Part shown: piece after piece, positions 44,788-57,884 of the stretch
Layout: each line of letters opens with the position of its first letter
How positions within the stretch are numbered: the first letter of the stretch is position 1
Source: Lonicera japonica
Taxonomy: Eukaryota; Streptophyta; Magnoliopsida; Dipsacales; Caprifoliaceae
Direction of reading: 5' to 3'
Length of the DNA stretch: 64,000 nt
NCBI GenBank assembly: GCA_021464415.1
Contig: CM038469.1
Coordinates: 26,095,736 to 26,159,735, forward strand
The notes under the pieces: model-generated
Seen by the model: the letters and a program-made list of their open reading frames with translations, nothing else
Databases searched by the model: none
Told to the model about the DNA's origin: nothing
Position numbers and translations under genes: made by a program

Positions 44788-46025
44788 TGTGAACACCCCA
44801 ATCCACGACTCTCGTGTGAATATGTTTTTATACAAAATGAGCATCTTGCATTTTACCCTGAGTCATCATGCATATAGAAGACTGTTAGGAAATACTCCAA
44901 TTTCGGATCCGCCGGGAGTCTGATATGACCTTTGTTGCCTCTTCTGGAGTTTCTGTGCATTTTTAGAGTGCCAACCGCAGCCCCTAACTACACGGTTGCC
45001 TGCCAGCCGTACGGCTGGCCCCCTAACTACAGCCCACCAACCGCACGGTTGCCTGCCAACCGTACGGCTGGGCCCCCCAACCGCAGGCCCTAGCCGTACC
45101 CCCTGTGACTAGCCCCTTTCGGAGCATTTTTGGCCAGAATTCTGTTATAAATAGGACCCTTGGGCTTTCATTTGTGATCAACACTCACTAGTGTTTTTAG
45201 TAAGGTGGAGTTCTGTCAAAATTATCAGAGAGTCTTTTCTTTTAGAGAATTTCTAGTGAGAGAGAGTTAGAGATAGAAAATTAGTGAGAGAATGTTTTAG
45301 AGAGAGAAAGCTTTAGAGAGAGAAAGTTCTAAAGAGAGAAGGAAGTAAGCAAGGCAATCAAGGCAAGGTTCTCACTTCTTCTTCAAGCGCATCTGGTACG
45401 TCTTTCTATAACCTTTTTAAATTTTAATACTGCATTTAAATACTAGTTTTAATATAGAAAATTAGATAACTTGCAAAGAAGTCCACTGCTTTCAAAACAA
45501 ATCCTTTCTAAATTTTACAAGAAAAAACTAAAAATCTATTTTGACACGTTCTCAAAATGAAACAAAAATACAAAAATAGTTTCCAAAAGAATGGAACTAC
45601 GAGACTCTGATTTTATTTTACGAATGAATACGTAGGCACTCACAAAGCTCGAGTCTGATTTCAAAATATAATTTTAAACTAAATTTATCCGGAAAGGACT
45701 ATTCTGAAAGCTATTCAAACTACTTGCAAGATATCTAAAATAGGAATTAAACACATGATCCATTAAGAGACCGAAAGGGCGAATTGGGTGCCTAACACCT
45801 TCCCAATTCGTAACGTAGTTCTCGAACCCTAGCAAAACAAGTTTTCAATCAATCTCTGGTTTTAAACGTATGAAAGATAATTCGTTTTCGAATTGTTCTT
45901 TGTACTAACTTTTGTTTATTTTCTTGTAAAAAAAACTGGCGACTCTACAAAACACATTTCCTTCAAAATAAAAAAAAACAGAGAACGAGGATTCTCATCT
46001 CGGGTTGGGGGTCCGGATACCCACA
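44788..46025 (+). mobile_element. Solo LTR in the Athila 3' LTR
   Basis: It begins TGTGAACACCCCAATCC, ends GGTCCGGATACCCACA, and is flanked by ACGGC (44783-44787) and ACGGT (46026-46030), 4 of 5 matching. The start resembles the Tat-1 LTR start, and a block near 45765 (GAGACCGAAAGGGCG, AACACCTTCCCAA) also matches the Tat LTRs, so it is a distant Tat-family LTR. The empty site is visible in the Athila 5' LTR near 5760-5800. It has no internal region. Confidence 0.85.
45002..45153 (+). promoter_or_regulatory. Palindromes and TATA box of the 44788 solo LTR
   Basis: A perfect 18-bp palindrome GCCAGCCGTACGGCTGGC is at 45002-45019, with a near copy at about 45055-45071 and CCGCACGGTTGCC half-copies between. 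TATAAATA at 45146-45153 follows. It is the same layout as the Tat-1 U3, with a different motif. Confidence 0.6.
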
Positions 46026-46270
46026 ACGGTGCGTGATCAAACTTGAGAGTTTTCTTATTTAATTCCTTAAAATAATTGTTAGTTTAGTTTGTTTATGATA
46101 TTTTAAGGATGGAACATCGCTGTAATCAACATTCAATTCATCATTTAATACAGTTTTCAATTCAAGTCTCAATTGCATTCCGGGTAAACCCTACTTTTCT
46201 GTTTTCTTTCAATTCAATTGCTTTTCATTGTTCATTTACTTTGTTATTCATAGATTAGTTAGTTTATATC

Positions 46271-46294
46271 ATATATATATATATATATATATAT
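46271..46294. repeat. (AT)n microsatellite
   Basis: About 12 AT units lie inside the Athila 3' LTR. Confidence 0.9.
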
Positions 46295-47800
46295 TCTGGA
46301 ATCAACCTTAAAACCATGTTTTTTTATTTTGTCATTTTTTTGACTTTTCGTCGATTTATACTTGATTTTTTTTATATTCAAATAGTTTATAGTTTTTTCA
46401 TTCTATTTATGCGTGATTCAAAGCTAATAATTAAGAATCTGATTTTTCATAATTCTTAGGATTTAGGTCAATTTTGTTTATTTTTTGTCGATTTTGAGTT
46501 TGTTTACTATTTTTGCCGTAAAATCTTCGTTTTAAATAAGAATTGCTAAATTCCACAGCCAAAAGATTTCAAATGTGATTTTCTACATTATTAGGTGTGT
46601 TTATTGTTTTTCATGATTTCTAAGATTATTTGCATGTTTGATTTGATTATGGATAGCTAAATCCTTTATTAAGGGTCCGTAGTGAAAGTTATGTAATTAA
46701 TCTTTGAATGTAATTCAATCTAAGTTTGAATATGATTTTTTGATTGATTATAGATTACCTACTGAATGAATGATTATTTTATTTTCTTTATATTCGTTAA
46801 AAATATATTTTCATAAGTTAGTTCAAAAGTTCCATTTAATTACGAACAGTAAAAATGTCGATTCACCAATTTTTTGCACCAAAACCCTAACGTAGCTGAT
46901 TTGAGGATGGTATTTATCCTCTAATTAGTTGAGTTAGTTTCCTAAGTGAATTGGACAATTTGGTGTTGTTTTGGTATTTATACACATAAGTGTCGGGAAA
47001 GTGCCAGTTTTAACTTTCGACATTTTTTTTATGTCGGATTTTCTTTGAATCACGTTCAAACCTATTCAAATCTTATAGGAGTATTAAGCTACTGAGTTTT
47101 GAGAGGTTTAATTAACTTGGATTTTTTTGTCACGCACTAGCAATACTAGGTTTTAAATTACTCTTTTTCGAAGTAAAAAGTTTCACCGTCGAATTCTATT
47201 GCTCAAAGGTAGTCTATATAGTCTTTGTCATGCATGGGATAACATATATTTGTAGTAGTAATATAATTTGATGGTTGGAGAGTCTAGGAGCTAAATCTTA
47301 GAGAAAAATATTGTTTAAACTTCGATTTGAATTTCCCGATTGGACTAGTTTTGTACTCCCTAACTACATATACCCCTAACGTTTTTTTCCATCATTTTAA
47401 TTCCATTTAATACTATATTTTATTTAATTAGTGTTCTATTTTTTTTTATTTTTTTTATTTTTAGTTTGTTTGCATGTTCCCTTAGTGCATTTAGGAAGCA
47501 TTTTCGGTAGATAACTTGTACTTGTGGATTCCCTTTGCTTTTGCACCATAGGATTAGATTTACCTTTAATTGTAATTTAGTTAATTAGTATTTTTAATTT
47601 AGTTTCAATCTTCTTTCTTTTTTCCCTAGTATATCACATTCCTTCCCTTTTCCTTCCTCCATTTGAGAAAGATAACTAGAGAAATAAATTCATTGCCTTC
47701 CCTGTGATTGAACCTTAGATCTTCCCAAGCATACTATAACTTGAATGCTTGTGCTTAGTTGTAAAAACTTGCACTTTTTGGGCGTAGTCAAGTCAATATT

Positions 47801-48760
47801 GATAATCGGCAGGCATACGAGGTGCCTAAGCAAACTACATGCCCCAGTATTTTTAATCAATTAAAGGGCAAGGTGCCCAAGCAATGATCCTAGGAGAAGT
47901 GTGACAAAAAAATTGGGCCAAAAAAGATTTGAGAAAGATGATTTATTTAGCAATCATCGACAAGAAAGCCGATGGGAAGTCCACTACAGAGTTGGCACGC
48001 AAAACTCTGGGAGAGGACCATAGCTCTCCTTTTACATCGAGAATTTGGGATGCTCCTCGGCCAAAAAAATTTGGACAATAAAAGTTCAATATTTATGATG
48101 GTCGAATAAATACTTCAAACTATATCAGCATTACAAGCAGATGATAGCCTATTGGAGAAATGAAGAAACACTCATTGTAGAATGTTCCTAGCCAATTTAG
48201 GGGACACGTCTTCAAGATGGTTCGATAAATTGCTACCTGGCAAAATTGACAATTTTAAAAAGTTAGCTGAGCAGTTCACTATTTATTTCATTACAAATAG
48301 TCGAGTTATTAAAGGGCCTAAGGTTATGACCCACTTGAGGAAGAAACAAAGAGAAATAATAAGAGAGTACTCCCAAAGATGTTGGGAATTATTTTAGGAA
48401 ACCAAGGATTGTGATTTGAAATTTGTTAGCACATTCAAGTTGGTTTGCTATGGGATAGAAATGGCAGCTATAATGATCTTACTAGAAAGCCCCTGAGGAC
48501 CATTGATGACCTATTGGCTAGGGTAGATTAATTGTCTAGGGTTGAAGATGATAACTGAGCAACCAATAGGTCAAATTTCAAGAGAGACAGAGGACATGAC
48601 ATAAGAGGAGATGGATCAGGAAAAAAGAACATGAAAGATGATCGGAGGAGTGAAAAAATAAGCTCTAAGGCTTATAAAGGGGTTAGCACCATATTTAATA
48701 CGACAAGACACAAGCTTATGTTTAAGATACAGGGAAAGCAATTCTTTACGTAGCCCAAAC
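47801..48760 (+). pseudogene. Element Z (Ty3) gag, degenerate
   Basis: It starts at the Athila right boundary with the frame continuing the fragment at 6585-6875. Recognisable gag blocks are FNIYDGRINTSNYI (about 48091), then MFLANLGDTSSRWFDKLLPG (48182) and KIDNFKKLAEQF, the helix region of the retrotransposon gag family. The stretch to about 48540 contains TIDDLLARVD. Many stops and frameshifts occur. It is the oldest layer of the nest, because Athila inserted into it. Confidence 0.65.
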
Positions 48761-50400
48761 CAATGGCAAATCATCTAAGTTCCAGGGACGCAAAATTCTA
48801 ATGCTCCTATCATAAAGATCACTAACATTGGACTAAAAACTACAAGATGCTAAATTTTTTTTTGGAATGGTTGGTAGAACAGGGGCTTTGATAGAGTATG
48901 TGAAGCTCGCTAGGAAGGAAACCGACCAAGGAAACGGAGTTAACGAACAGGTGGCCATTGTACATGTAAACTAACTAACTGCAGCAGTCATTGAAGCCAT
49001 CCTTGGGATTACTAACCATTTAATTTCAATAAGAAATCATCTTAAGGCTAGATTTGCTAGAGCCCAACTCTGGGCTCAGGCCCATCCAATCACTAAAGTC
49101 ATGTTTGTGTTGGCTCCACCAAAGAAAGATAGAGATAACAACCTGTTACATGAGCTTCTTTTATCGGACAACATTGGAAGGGGTTAATGTTCTCCACAAT
49201 GATGATCTTATTCTAATGGTAAACATTTGCAACTGTGACATTTTATTCTGAGAAAAAAACGTCCGATCACAAGAGGCGCCGATCTATAGTTTCAGCAATG
49301 AACTTGTCTGGCCAATCTGTATAGTCAACGTCCTAGTGAGGATTAGGGAAGTGGTTGTGAATATGGAGTTCTTTGTAATGAATATTGATTCCCCATATAA
49401 TGTAATTCTCAGACGAAATTAGTTAAAGGGGATAAGGCAGTGGCCTATCCATTCCACCAGAAGCTTAAGTTCCTTTCACGCAAATGAGTAATTGTTGTCA
49501 AGGGCAAGCAGGATGGCACCTGGTATTGTTTCAATCTTACAGTCCAAAGATCCTTATTATAAAAGTCGAACTTGCAAAGTTCTGATCGGTTTATCTCAAT
49601 GGTCGAAAAGCAGGAGGTGAAGAGTACTTCAGAAAAGGAGAATCTTCCTCAGGAAAAAGGAAGGACAAAGAAATTAAAGATTGGCAATTACAGGTTGGTC
49701 GTCCCATGATGGTGGGTCTAGATGGCAACCAAAAGAGAAGGTCTTTGAAGACCCAATTCAAGTCTCCGCAGTTCTTGGTTCTAAAGACAAATACAAGTTA
49801 TTTTTGATTAGGAGCCAGCCTAAAAATCGAAAAAAGAGAAGAATTAGTAAAATTTATAATAAAAATTGTTGATGTGTTTGCCTGGAGCCGTATAATATGC
49901 CCAGTATTTTTGCAAAGGTCATGTGCCACAAGCTCCATATCAGCTCGAGCTATAAACCTATCAAGTATAGTCCCCACCAATCAGCCCCAGAAAAAGCTGG
50001 GGCAGTGGAAAAAGAGGTCTAAAGACTACTGAAGGCAAGGGCAATTAGAGAAACATACTTCCCATAATGGATATCCAATCCATTCTAAAGAATAATTCTA
50101 AATGGAGGCTGTGCATATATTACACAACCCTCAAAAAAGCCTGTCCAAAAGATAGCTTTTTGTTGCCGATGATAGACTAGTTGGTGGATTTTATAGCTGG
50201 TCGTGAACCATTGAGCTTTTATGATGCTTATTCAAGTTGCCACGAGATTCCGTTCTTTGCGCATGACCAGGAATGCCCTGCATTTATAACCACTATGGGA
50301 ATTTAATGTTATAAAGTCAAGCCGTTTGGGTTAAAAAATGCTTCGGCTACGTATTAAAGGCTTGTGACTAAAAAGTTACATAATAAACGCATCAAAACAC
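48761..50400 (+). pseudogene. Element Z protease and RT, degenerate and truncated
   Basis: A protease-end block (FFVMNIDSPYNVILRRN) is at about 49370-49420. RT blocks are VFAWS at about 49877, LKKACPKDSFLLPMID at about 50128, FYDAYSSCHEIPF near 50218, then KPFGLKNASATY near 50321. Homology stops before the catalytic YVDD motif, at about 50375. The DSFLLP-ID signature is of Tat-like RTs. Stops in all frames show it is long dead. Confidence 0.65.
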
Positions 50401-52410
50401 TCTATAAAAATTAAGAGTATAAGAATCAATAATATTATGCATTTATCCTCAGTGTACCACTAAGAAATCGTATAGAATATTTTAATATGTATGAAAAAGA
50501 ACTAAGATTTACGATTCTTATCTATGGAAGGCCTTGGGTCGTTGGGTTGGAGACATGTTGCTTAAGTTATACTAAAATCATTGGCACACAATGAGTATGT
50601 AATATAATATTTAATAATGCATTATATAATATATGAATTTCTAAAATATAGTAAATACATTAAATAGTATTTGATCAAGTAGTGATAAAATGTGTTCTTT
50701 ACATTCAAAATAGTGGATTTAACTCCCTAATCCAAATAAAGCAGTAAAACAAAATTAATAACTTCTACACTTTCTAACTAACCAAATCTATTCATTTTTT
50801 TAATATTGAAAGTTGAAACATACTCAAAGACTTAACAACTTAACACAATACATTTACAAATGTTAATTCGATAATAACGAACATGCAGGAGCCTGTGCAA
50901 TTTGATATGTTTTTTCTAATAATTAATGCGAGGGATAAAAAAACTCAGGTTGGTTAATTTGTATGAACATCCAAAGATGTTATTTGAGGTTCAATAACAA
51001 ACAAAATGATAGTAAAGAAAGGTCAAAAACACGTATATAGTTTTTGTAATTCAAGCTTGGTCTTGATTTTTATACTCGCGCGATTTTTATACTCAATAAT
51101 TTTTTAATACATTATTTATGTCACCAGCAAAAACTACTTTTAATTTAAGATCTTATGAAAAGAAGTTAAAGAGTACTAATTTAAATTATGGTATTTTTCC
51201 TGTCTATGGTGGGAACCAAAAAAAAGGCTGTTTGGCGGAAACACACTTCTGTTTATTTTATGGGTAGTAGTAGTTGTTGTTGTTATTATTCATTACCCCC
51301 ACACTTTCTCTTATGAATTATATGATGTGCTGCAATTTCGGTGTTGGATAAAAACCAAAAACTCACAAAAACACAATGAAACGCCCGATTCGAGCAAGCA
51401 GGATAAATTTCAATGAGATCTCAGGTCTCATCAAAAAAGATTTAAGGTGGAATTTTCTTTGTTTGTAATTAAACGCTGAGACTTTAATAAATTCTTATCA
51501 CTTTCAATAAATAAATTCTTATCTAGAATGGCTTGTGGTCTTCAACATGTAATTATTATCACTTTCAATAAATAAAATTATCAACTAAGCACCAACAAAG
51601 TGGATATAAACCATATTTATATTACGGCAATTAATATTATTACCAAGATTTTGACTTTATTATTTATATTTCACTGTGATAATTTTCTTAAAAAAAACAA
51701 GTTTTATTGAAATCCACAATAAATAAACAAATTTTATAACGGACCCGCAACAATTTAATTGGAGGTTCATTGAGAAACTAAAATTTCACAACAAATGCAA
51801 TCTTTAATTTATAAAAGAGGCTTAAGTAATTAAAATAAACCAGCAAAGTGAACAGCGTAGCACAAAACTAAATAATTTCAACACTTTCAACTATAGACGA
51901 GTTTTTAAGTGCTTATTTGTGTAAAAAGAAGACCGAGTTATCATTCTCTATCATTAAAATCGTCAACCACACACCAATAAATTGAGACATAAACCAGATT
52001 GATTTAGAAAAACTACCCTTACAAAAATCATTTACGTTCTTGTGAGATTGTGTTTGCTTCAAAATTATTTAATTGTAGGTAGCATTTGTCGACTTTACAA
52101 GCCGTAAAAGAAAGATATGGAATAGGGTAATCATAAAAGTACCTTTATATTGTAGCATCACCACCATATATTAAATACAATTTAAATATGATTCACAACC
52201 ACCACAATACTTGTATATGCATGGTACGATGATGCTATAATTTTAAAGATAAAGGTGTAATGATATATGATTGATGGTATGACCAAAAGAATGGGGTGAT
52301 CTTTTCTTGACCTCCAGGTACCTCAAAATCATTTGCTTCTGACAGTAGGGTTGAATTATTTTGGTACCTTCAAAGGGCACAATAACTAAAAATAATGGAT
52401 GCCTTCACTA
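50401..52410. other. AT-rich spacer, nothing recognised
   Basis: There are no open frames of note and no terminal repeats. Weak internal similarity exists between 51560-51620 and 51940-52000 (AAGCACCAACAAA-like and ACACACCAATAAA-like, both followed by ATAAACCA), possibly an old duplicated fragment. It could be old target sequence or an unrecognised element. Confidence 0.5.
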
Positions 52411-52425
52411 CACTACCTCAAAAGG
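52411..52425. repeat. CACTA-2 3' terminal inverted repeat
   Basis: CACTACCTCAAAAGG. The preceding bases cactacacta make the exact first base slightly ambiguous, with a second CACTA at 52406. Confidence 0.75.
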
Positions 52426-52905
52426 ACACCTAGGCGACGTAGATTGTACGTCGCCCAAGTGTACATATACGTCGCCCATATATAAGGCGACGTAAGATAC
52501 ATCGCCTAACATACGTCTCCTAAGCGATGTCGCCCTAGGTAATAGGCGATGTAAAAAAATAATTACGTTGCCTAAGAAAAATCCAAAGCGACGTAAAAAA
52601 TACATACGTCGCCTATGTGGTCAGAGGAAAGTTGACTTTGACTGGACCTTAGGAGACGTAATAATTTAACTACGTCGCCTAGGTATTTTTCTTAAGCGAC
52701 GTATTTATTTTACTACGTCGCCCAAAGTCTAGTCAAAAGTCAACCCTGCAATGCCTTTAGGCGACGTATGTAAATAAGTACGTCGCCTAGGTTTCTCACT
52801 TGGGCGACGTACTTATTTAAATACGTCGCCTAAAGGCATTGCAGGGTTGACTTTTGACTAGACTTTGGGCGACATAATTAAAATAATTACGACGCCTAAG
52901 TGAAT
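52426..52905. repeat. CACTA-2 3' subterminal repeats
   Basis: About twenty copies of GCGACGTA or TACGTCGC occur, mostly paired head to head about 10-20 bp apart (for example 52793-52830). A longer inverted pair is formed by GGCGACGTATGTAAATAAGT near 52763 and its partner near 52805. TAGTCAAAAGTCAAC-type blocks are repeated in both orientations (about 52731 and 52848). Confidence 0.85.
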
Positions 52906-53191
52906 AAAAATAATTACAGAAATTTCCTGTTTCTGTGTGCACCCCACGCGTGCACTTCTATACAAATAACTTGCATTACAAACCAATTTCATTCATTCAA
53001 ACATCCTGCCCAATCGTTCATATTTTTCATTCATTCAAATATCAAAACATTCAATTATTCAATTATTCAAATATATAAGCATTCAATTAAATGTTCAAAA
53101 TGTTTATAAATTAAAGCAATGTCCTACAAAACTATTTTAAAAACTTTACAATCATATAAAATTGATTAATAAGAAAATAAACCTAAAACTA

Positions 53192-55002
53192 TCATGCGTT
53201 GGAGCCATCAGATGGTGGAGCTCTCATATTCATCTGCCTCGCCATTTCTGCAAGCTGGGCCTGTACCCTCGCTTCGAACTCCAGCAGCTCCCTATCTCGA
53301 TCCTGCCGCTCCCTCTCGAGCTGCCTCTCGCGCTCCTGCCGATCCCGTCTTTCCTGTTGAAGCCGCTCCACCAGTTCGTTTTGATTTTCCCTAAGTCTGG
53401 CGAACTCCTCCTCAATCGCGGCGTTTCGGGGCTCCGGCCGTGATGGTCCTCTCGTCCTCGGTTGCTTAGCGACGCCACTGCCTAAGCCAGGAACCCTGGT
53501 CCCTCTCGAAGGACCGACTACCCTCTCCATAAGGTCGATCTCTACATCAACAGAGAGTCTCGGCGGAGCTATGACTGAGGCCGGCGAGGTGCCATCCGAT
53601 GTATCCTTGATCGGAGGCATACTCTCCATCAACGAGGCAACCGCCTCGTCGCTCGCCTGCTGAACTCGCGACTGTAAATAGCAATAAATATAATTAATGA
53701 ATTTCTTATTATAAATAATTAAGCATAAGGATCGAATTTCTTATTACAAATAACTAGCAATAAATGTAATGAATTAACAAATAATAAACTTACAGTGCCC
53801 TCGGGATCGAATTTCTTGTACATATCTATATACGTCTTCATGTGAGGATCTTGCTCGCCTTTCTTCGTGTACTCCTCAGCCCGAGCTACAAAAGGCCTGG
53901 CCCCTCCGCTGTGGGGCCTCTTGTTTGTCAAGGCCCGGATCGCCTTCATTTGCTCGCTCCGCCTCTGCAAGATATATAAGATACAAATCGTTAGAGTATT
54001 TAATTGTATTTAAATTAAGTTAGACAAATTAATTAATTTTACCTAAAATTCGGGATCCCTGAAGTGGTTGCACAACCACTGCCACTCCGCAGGCCGATGT
54101 GCGAACTCGACCGGAAGGGGCGTATCTCCCAATTCCTACCAGTTCGTGTGACAGGAAGACTTCCACTGTCTGAACCGGTTGGCGGCCTTCTCGTCTATCC
54201 AACCAGTGATCTCCCTACGCCGGTGATCGATATCGTAGTTCACCTACAAAGCAAAACAGCAGAAAAAACATTAGTAATTTGAAACAATAACAAACAATAA
54301 AAAAATAAAGAAAATTGCAAAACTTACCGATAAAAAATCCAGCAACCTCGTCCGCTCCGTCACCAGAAGGTCATGCCACGTCGGATGGAGCATCGGACAT
54401 CGGTCTTTTATATAAGCCGAGAGGTCCGTCACGAACCGGGAGCGAACTGAGAAGGGCGGCCCCCTAATCGAATCCTCGTAGGTCACCGGGGTCCTGCCCT
54501 TCTCTTTCGTGATCGCCGCCGTTTTCTTCCCGAGTACGACTCCTCTCCTCTTATTACTCGAGGAGGTGCCGGCGGCGGTATCTGTATATTACAAGAAAAT
54601 TTATTCAGTAAATTATATAAAGTTAATATAATTGTTGGCGTATAACTAAAAAATCTAATTATGAACTTTACCTGTGTCGGTTGGCACGTGAGTAGTAGCA
54701 AAACTGCAGCGAATGCTGCGTGTGGGTGGTGAGGGGCCCATGCTGCCGGTCGTCGAATGAGCGGAAGGGAGGGGCAGAACAAGTGGTAGGACCGGTGACT
54801 CCTGCGCTGAGTCTGGTGGTCCGTCTGCCTGGGTCGCCTGCTGCGGCGCCTGCTGAGGCGCCTGCTGCGATGGCTGGGGCGCCTGCTGCGAGGTCTGGGC
54901 TGCCTCCGAGGGCTGCTGCTGCTGCTGCAGCAGGGCAAGATGGAACTCCTCGCGCATATCTACACGAGATTTCTTCCGCACAGCTGAATCTTTCGGAGGC
55001 AT
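53192..55002 (-). pseudogene. TNPA/Ptta-like gene of CACTA-2, five coding exons
   Basis: Coding exons with good GT/AG signals: 55002-54672 (MPPKDSAVRKKSRVD, then a Q/P-rich stretch), 54581-54328 (basic KKTAAITKEKGR, then SVRSRFVTDLSAYIKDRC), 54243-54043 (RRREITGWIDEKAANRFRQW, WQWLCNHFRDPEF), 53964-53794 (SEQMKAIRALTNKRPHSGG, MYKKFDPEG) and 53671-53192 (coiled coil with R/E/Q repeats). The DPEF...KRPHSGG layout is that of the plant Ptta/En/Spm family. An in-frame TAG lies at about 54139, and another at the end of exon 3 where CAG would be expected. In En/Spm the equivalent protein binds subterminal repeats. Confidence 0.75.
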
Positions 55003-56238
55003 CCTGGCATATATTAGAAAAGAAACATAAGAATACTATAATTGACTTGAATTGAAATTGAAATTGAATTGAATCGAAATCGAAAGAAACATAAGAACAG
55101 TAAACTTCAAGATCAATATATATATAAAACTTCACTTTACACATTAAAAAAAAACCGATATACGTGCTTTAATTTAATCAAGACACATAACTAATTAGAC
55201 ATATATATATAGCCAAAACAGATATACGGCTTCTTTTCATAATATATATACATGGAGATGAAGAAAGTGAGTATGAGTTCCAAGTGTTCTAATTTTGATA
55301 GAGGGCACTTAAATGGGTACCAAAATTTAGCTTACTTTGTATTAGTATTAGTACTTTGTTTCACCTTTTAACTGCTACATTGAAATATTGAATGCTCATG
55401 TATTTTTCTCACTGCCTAACTGCCATACATTATGAATTTGAACCTCATACATGCCTTTATTATCATACCTTTTATGCATTTATTATCATACATTTTAAGT
55501 ACAAACTTTCTGTATATTTTTTGATTGTCTAATATTACTCAATATCATTCAAATCTACAGATCCTCTTGGTAAATATCTCAGTAATAAATATAAAGAATA
55601 AGGGGAGACGAAAAATAATATTTCATAAAGAAATTCCAATGGGATTAATGATATCCATGTATTGTGAGTCATATTTGATTTTTCATATATTTTTTTTATA
55701 CAAGCAATACATGACTAGTTAAACCCATTATTTTTGGTACCCATTATGACTTATATGTTAGCATTTCGGACATTGAAATTTTAAATGATCATTTTATTGA
55801 CTTTTACATTGAATCTTTTAATAAAATTAGGTGCAGACGATCTACTCATTATACACAGAAAATCATTTAAACCAAGTTTCATGAAAAAAAATTGGTCCTT
55901 TTAACCCTTGAAATGGTCAGTCCTTTTTTTTGTTAAAGAGAGGAACGCCGTCTTTAGAACCAACATGTATACATATAAATATATTTGTTGGATGAGTTAT
56001 ATATATGGTTCTGAATATTGCACAGATAAGGACATAACATTGGAAGAACTCTAAGAAGAAAGGCTTCAAATAACAAGGTGATTTTCATTTACCATAACTT
56101 TTAATTGGCCCGAGTTCTCATATATGGCTACTGCTAATTGCTTCTTGGGCATTCAATCAGCACTTGCACGTCTGAGTTTGTGTCTATGTGTTGGGTTCAG
56201 TTGAGTTAACTTGAAATTACTATGCGCGTTCCAATATT

Positions 56239-56275
<37 letters not shown>
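56239..56275. repeat. (CA)n(TA)n microsatellite
   Basis: A run of CA units passes directly into a run of TA units. Confidence 0.95.
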
Positions 56276-57857
56276 TTTCTTTCTTTTTCTTTTTCTGATA
56301 TTTCCTGTTAATGCTAGACTTGTGAACAATTGTATTTTATTTAGTTTTGATCAGCTACATGTGTTTTAATGTTGTTAGCTTATTTAATTTAAACATACTT
56401 TTTAATTATTGGGGACAACTTAACAATTAACAAATTATATTATTCAGTAATTTTTAACTCTCTTAAGAAAAAATTAAGTGCAAGTGTCAAGCCCATGGTT
56501 TGCAGTATTTGCAATTGTGTACACATCCTCACCCTGCCAGCACATATATGATGTCCTCTCCACGGGTGGCTCATTTACTACCTTTAAAATTGAGCAAAGA
56601 ATGTGGATTATAAAGGTAGTCACATTATATCCAAGAGCCTTGTTGGTGTAGTGATTTCATTACTAATTTTTTTTTTGTTGTATAAAAAAAAGTGGAGTAT
56701 CACACCGCGTTACTAAATTACTTCTTACAGCCCACCTTGATCTCCCTAAATCCACTCGTGTTTGTGTTTATGCTTTGATACATTTATAGCACAATATATG
56801 GAGTAAGTATATTGCCTAAATCTATTCCGACAGCACGTTTCTCTTTTACAAGAAGAAATTAAAAGACTCTAGGTGCTTTGTGTAAATGTACGCTCATAAT
56901 ATAATCTAAACCTCTCGGGCTTAAGCTTGGATATTTTTTTTTCAATTTGTTACGTGTATACGTAAAAGCAAAACCCGGCCAAAAGGGAATCAAAATAAGG
57001 TTATAGAAAAAATTAGTATAAATTTATAGAATTAATAAGGGTCAAGGAGATCAATCACATTCTAAAAGACCAAATAATTATTTTTCGATCTATCTCTATA
57101 TTTGCACCCACTTATTGAAAAAAAGAAAAAAAAAAGTGGCACTAATTACATGGATGAAATTTCAAACAAAAATCTAAGACTACTTTTCATTACTTTCTTA
57201 AACTATCCTTTGCAAAGAAATTCTATAATTAAAGATAGCCAAAGAGAGAGAGAAAAAAAAGAAACTTTGATATTTTCAAAGATTTCGCGGAAACGAAATT
57301 ACCATTTACAGCTAATAAAACATGAATTTTGTGGTTGGGTTACTTTCTGCCAACCAAAAAGAGAGTCGTCACTTTTTAATGCTATTATGGTAAAAGATGA
57401 TTTTTAGTCAATTGCATGATGTGTATGAAGAATACATCATTTGAGGCAAAATTGGTACTTGGTACTCTTTGTTTGGTTGACGTTCCATCTGATCATTAAA
57501 TTTGAAGATATACCCACAGAGAGGTTGGGGAAGATTATATCAATTATGGTTCACCGTTAATACGATCAAGAGAGAAAGAAAAATGAAAGAACACATTTCA
57601 CTAGGATTTCTAGCTTAACTTCAATTCTGTCTTATATATCCCTAATGCATGCATACTTTTGTTTCTAAATTTTTAGATCTTGTATTAATCTTAATCTCCA
57701 ACCAAATTATGAGTCTGCTTTTACCGTATCATTTTCAAAGATTTGATACATTAATTATATCTCGAAAGGAAACTAGGTAACTCCCAATTTGGGACAGCAT
57801 GAGTATTTCTTCACCCCTTACATCCACATGCATGCATCACACACGCACACCATATAG

Positions 57858-57884
57858 ATATATATATATAGAGAGAGAGAGAGA
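57858..57884. repeat. (TA)n(GA)n microsatellite
   Basis: A TA run is followed by a GA run, next to a GA-rich stretch continuing to about 57960. Confidence 0.9.

Larger units (their letters stand above)
4038..47795 (+). mobile_element. Athila-type Ty3 retrotransposon (host of the nest)
   Basis: The order is 5' LTR (4038-6584 inverted plus 7969-8224), primer-binding site (8229), gag, protease, RT-RNase H, integrase (to 13968), then a post-integrase region with a polypurine tract and a 3' LTR (43959-47795). Two large elements (14124-20944 and 21326-41730) sit inside the post-integrase region, so its own pieces are 8225-14123, 20950-21325 and 41736-47795. Lineage is assigned from FMDDF in RT, the gag block LPIYHGFECE, and the protease block LLPYSVYQQLGLG. 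All coding parts carry many stops. Target duplication is gtatt/atatt once the inversion is undone. Confidence 0.85.
43959..47795 (+). repeat. Athila 3' LTR
   Basis: It begins TGATTGAGCCCAG after the polypurine tract and ends GTCAAGTCA, followed by the duplication atatt. About 2.6 kb remains after removing the solo LTR at 44788-46025. It aligns with the inverted 4038-6584 and direct 7969-8224 pieces of the 5' LTR. Confidence 0.85.

Noticed and set aside
54720..55055. Plus-strand 111-codon Ala-rich frame
   Set aside because: It is the shadow of the Q/P-rich first exon of the TNPA-like gene on the minus strand.
57102..57407. 101-codon plus-strand frame in the CACTA-2 spacer
   Set aside because: Low-complexity and lysine-rich from A-rich DNA, with no domain and no supporting signals.
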